Shown one piece after another: positions 30,196 to 32,685 of a DNA stretch of 32,685 nt. The DNA comes from Bifidobacteriaceae bacterium (GTDB taxonomy: Bacteria; Actinomycetota; Actinomycetes; Actinomycetales; WQXJ01). Location of the stretch: assembly GCA_031281585.1 (NCBI GenBank), contig JAITFE010000095.1:1-32685 (forward strand), given 5' to 3'. The translations under genes were made by a program, and so were the position numbers. The first letter of the stretch is position 1. The number at the start of each line of letters is the position of its first letter. The notes beneath the pieces were generated by a model, which saw nothing but the letters and a program-made list of their open reading frames with translations, ran no database searches and had not been told where the DNA came from.

Positions 30196-32673
30196 ATGGC
30201 GAGGCGGGCGGCGGCCACATTGACGGAGCCGGCGGAAGAGCGGATCACCGACATCGACGTCAGCACGGAGATGTCCCAGTCCTTCCTCGAATACGCCTAC
30301 TCGGTCATTTACGCCCGCGCTCTGCCGGACGCCCGCGACGGCCTCAAACCCGTCCAGCGCCGCATCCTCTACCAGATGTCGCAGATGCGGCTGACGCCGG
30401 ACCGCCCGCACGTCAAATCCGCCCGCGTTGTCGGCGACGTCATGGGGCGCCTCCACCCGCACGGGGACACGGCCATCTACGACGCCCTGGTGCGCCTGGC
30501 CCAGCCCTTCTCGCTGCGGCTGCCCCTGGTTGACGGCCACGGCAACTTCGGCTCGCTGGACGACGGCCCGGCCGCGCCCCGGTACACCGAAGCCCGCCTG
30601 GCGCCCGCCGCGGTCGCCATGACCGCCGGGTTGGACGAGGACATGGTGGACTTCGTCCCCAACTACGACTCGTCCACCACGCAGCCCGCCGTCCTGCCCG
30701 CCGCGATCCCGAACCTTCTGGTCAACGGCGCCAGCGGGATAGCAGTCGGCATGGCCACCAACATGCCCCCGCACAACCTGGTCGAAGTCTGCGCGGCCGC
30801 CCGCCACCTGCTGGACGCCCCGGACGCCACCCCGGAGGACCTGATGCGCCTGGTGCCGGGGCCGGACCTGCCCGGCGGCGGCCGCATTGTGGGCCTGGAC
30901 GGCATCCGCGAGGCGTACCTGACCGGACGCGGCGCCTTCCGCACCCGCGCCGTGGCGCGCGTCGAGAAGGTCACCGCCCGCCGCATGGGGATCGTGGTCA
31001 CCGAACTGCCGTATCTGGTGGGCCCGGAAAAAGTCATCGACAAAATCAAGGACCAGGTTCAGGCGCGCCGCCTCCAAGGCGTCTCAGCCGTCACCGACCT
31101 GACCGACCGCAAGCGAGGCCTGCGCCTGTTGATCGAGGTCAAATCGGGTTTCAACCCGGAGGCGGTCTTGTCGGAGTTGTACCGCCTGACGCCCATGGAG
31201 GAGTCCTTCTCCATCAACAGCCTGGCGCTGGTGGACGGCCAGCCCCGCACTTTGGGCCTAAAAGACCTGCTCCAGGTCTTCATTGACCACCGCCTGACCG
31301 TGGTCCGCCGCCGCACCAGCCACCGGTTGGAACGCCGCCGCGAGCGCCGCCATTTGGTGGAGGGGCTGCTGATCGCGGTGTTGAACATTGACGAGGTGAT
31401 CGAGGTCATCCGCAGCTCGGATGACGCCGCCACCGCGAAGGCGCGCCTGATCGGCGTGTTCGACTTGAGCGACGCCCAGGCCGAATACATCCTCGAGTTG
31501 CGCCTGCGGCGCCTGACTAAGTTCTCCCGCCTCGAATTGGAGCGCGAGGCCGACCAACTGGCTTCCGAAATAGCCGCTTTGGAGGCCATTTTGGCTTCCG
31601 ACCAGGCTTTGCGCGCCGTGGTCGGCGAGGAGTTGGTGGAGGTCGCGGCCGAGTTCGGCACGCCCCGCCGCACTGTGTTGTTGGAGTCGGACGGGCCTTT
31701 GGACGGCCCGCGTTCCGCCGCCGCCGCCGCCCGGCCCGCCGGGACGGCCTCGCCGTTGGAGGTCCAGGACACCCCCTGCTGGGTGGTGTTGTCCGCCACC
31801 GGTCTGCTGGCCCGCACGGCCAGTCCGGATCCCGTGGCCCGTGATGGAGAACGCTCCGCGCACGATGCCGTCCGGTCGGTTGTCCCCGCCACCTCCCGCG
31901 GCAACGTGGCGGTGATAACCAGCGCCGGTCGCGCTTTGAAGATCTCGTGTTTGGATTTGCCCGTGCTCCCGCCAGCGGCCGGGGCGCCGTCGTTGGCGGG
32001 CGGCGCCCGCGTCGGCGAGCTATTCGAACTGGACCGCTCCGAATCCGTGGTGGGGCTCGCGCCCCTCGCCCCATCCACTCCGGGGGCGGCCCCTTTGGCT
32101 TTGGGCACGGCGCTGGGCGTGGTCAAGCGGTTGGCGGACGACGACGTGCCCGCGAACAAGGACGAATGGCAGGTGATCGCCCTGCGGGACGGCGACCAGG
32201 TGGTCGGCTGCGGCCCCGCCCCTGATTCGGCTTGGCTGACGTTCATCGCGTCTGACGCCCAGTTGCTGCGCTTTGAGGCTTCGGCCGTGCGCCCGCAGGG
32301 GCGGTCGGCCGGCGGGATGGCCGGCATCAAGCTGTCCGGCGGGGCGCGGGCCATCTTCTTCGGCGTGATCGAGTCGCCTGAGGATTCCCTGGTCGTGTCG
32401 ATCGCGGGCTCCGACCGCGTGCTGCCCGGCCTGGAGGCGGGCGCCGCCAAGGTCACGCCGCTGGCCGAATACCCGTCCAAGGGCCGCGCCACCGGCGGCG
32501 TCCGCTGCCAACGCTTCCTGAAGGGCCAGGATCTGCTGATCAGGGCTTGGGCCGGGCCGGCCCCGGCCCGCGCGGTGTCCGCCTCCGGCAAGCCGGTCCC
32601 CCTCCCGGACGTCGACCCGCGCCGCGACGGCTCCGGCACCCCTCTGAAGGCCCCTGTTGGCGCCCTCGGCTAA
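30196..32673 (+). CDS. parC: DNA topoisomerase IV subunit A
   Basis: An 825-residue type IIA topoisomerase subunit that cuts and rejoins DNA, partnered with ParE (not in the window). The N-terminal part has [20 protein letters not shown] and [19 protein letters not shown]. The quinolone region is [17 protein letters not shown], with Thr92 at the E. coli Ser83 position and D96 at the Asp87 position. The active-site tyrosine is Y130 ([10 protein letters not shown]). Tower and coiled-coil segments ([40 protein letters not shown]) follow, then the C-terminal beta-pinwheel. The pinwheel carries only a degenerate GyrA box ([11 protein letters not shown]), which argues for ParC rather than GyrA. AAAGGA at 30185-30190 lies 5 nt before ATG 30196, and TATGGT at 30165-30170 is a likely -10 box. 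The gene ends 12 bp from the window edge. Confidence 0.85.
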   Translation: MARRAAATLTEPAEERITDIDVSTEMSQSFLEYAYSVIYARALPDARDGLKPVQRRILYQMSQMRLTPDRPHVKSARVVGDVMGRLHPHGDTAIYDALVRLAQPFSLRLPLVDGHGNFGSLDDGPAAPRYTEARLAPAAVAMTAGLDEDMVDFVPNYDSSTTQPAVLPAAIPNLLVNGASGIAVGMATNMPPHNLVEVCAAARHLLDAPDATPEDLMRLVPGPDLPGGGRIVGLDGIREAYLTGRGAFRTRAVARVEKVTARRMGIVVTELPYLVGPEKVIDKIKDQVQARRLQGVSAVTDLTDRKRGLRLLIEVKSGFNPEAVLSELYRLTPMEESFSINSLALVDGQPRTLGLKDLLQVFIDHRLTVVRRRTSHRLERRRERRHLVEGLLIAVLNIDEVIEVIRSSDDAATAKARLIGVFDLSDAQAEYILELRLRRLTKFSRLELEREADQLASEIAALEAILASDQALRAVVGEELVEVAAEFGTPRRTVLLESDGPLDGPRSAAAAARPAGTASPLEVQDTPCWVVLSATGLLARTASPDPVARDGERSAHDAVRSVVPATSRGNVAVITSAGRALKISCLDLPVLPPAAGAPSLAGGARVGELFELDRSESVVGLAPLAPSTPGAAPLALGTALGVVKRLADDDVPANKDEWQVIALRDGDQVVGCGPAPDSAWLTFIASDAQLLRFEASAVRPQGRSAGGMAGIKLSGGARAIFFGVIESPEDSLVVSIAGSDRVLPGLEAGAAKVTPLAEYPSKGRATGGVRCQRFLKGQDLLIRAWAGPAPARAVSASGKPVPLPDVDPRRDGSGTPLKAPVGALG

Positions 32674-32685
32674 CCCCATCGCGCC

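Noticed and set aside
30460-30500. Thr at the Ser83 position of the topoisomerase as a quinolone-resistance change
   Set aside because: Residues at this position vary naturally between ParC/GyrA lineages; no comparison sequence is available.
1-32685. CRISPR array, tRNA or rRNA genes, attachment sites
   Set aside because: No regularly spaced repeats, cloverleaf-like sequence or rRNA core sequence seen on either strand.

Overview
The window is GC-rich (roughly 70 percent by eye) and comes from an actinobacterial chromosome (Actinomycetota). The evidence is the strong G/C third-position bias, GTG starts, the arrangement topoisomerase IV subunit A / DUF5998 / phosphodiesterase at the right edge, a long PutA, DUF2804 and DUF6020 genes, and TANNNT -10 boxes 5-7 nt before several start codons. 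The sequence does not settle order or family; a Micrococcales/Actinomycetales-like lineage is a guess.

Region 1 (1-5935) is an accessory patch. It holds the 3' end of an IS5-type transposase, a small DUF6881 gene, and a three-gene transposition module at 940-3927: a zinc-ribbon/HTH DUF6431 protein, a D-D-35-E transposase and an AAA ATPase. Related end sequences near 781 and 4069 bracket the module. Next come an unrecognised Trp-rich acidic protein and a lone VapC-like PIN protein that has lost its conserved glutamate. Several hundred bases between these genes hold no convincing gene.

Region 2 (5936-24814) starts with a Fic-fold protein whose catalytic His is Arg. It then becomes a surface-polysaccharide locus. 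A minus-strand operon (14255 to 6970) encodes an 805-aa multidomain glycosyltransferase, two GT4-like glycosyltransferases and a DUF6020 polytopic membrane protein, every junction overlapping. Divergent from it are a GT4 gene and a wecB-type UDP-GlcNAc 2-epimerase. A second minus operon (21177 to 16815) encodes a glycosyltransferase-N-like protein, a second glycosyltransferase, a coiled-coil protein and a WecC-type dehydrogenase. WecB plus WecC would supply UDP-ManNAc and UDP-ManNAcA. Divergent from that operon is a plus-strand pair: a membrane-anchored D-glucuronyl C5-epimerase-like protein and, 3 nt later, a fused cytidylyltransferase/SDR of the CDP-ribitol-forming type. A DUF2804 gene follows. 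The likely product is a uronic-acid-containing and ribitol-phosphate-containing wall glycopolymer, perhaps modified by C5 epimerisation outside the membrane.

Region 3 (24811-32673) is core chromosome: PutA (proline to glutamate), a nucleotide pyrophosphatase/phosphodiesterase-family protein, DUF5998 and topoisomerase IV subunit A (parC).

The points most worth a second look are the C5-epimerase/CDP-ribitol pair, the DUF6431 transposition module with its repeated end boxes, the Fic and VapC proteins with altered active sites, and the repeated leaderless-start architecture.
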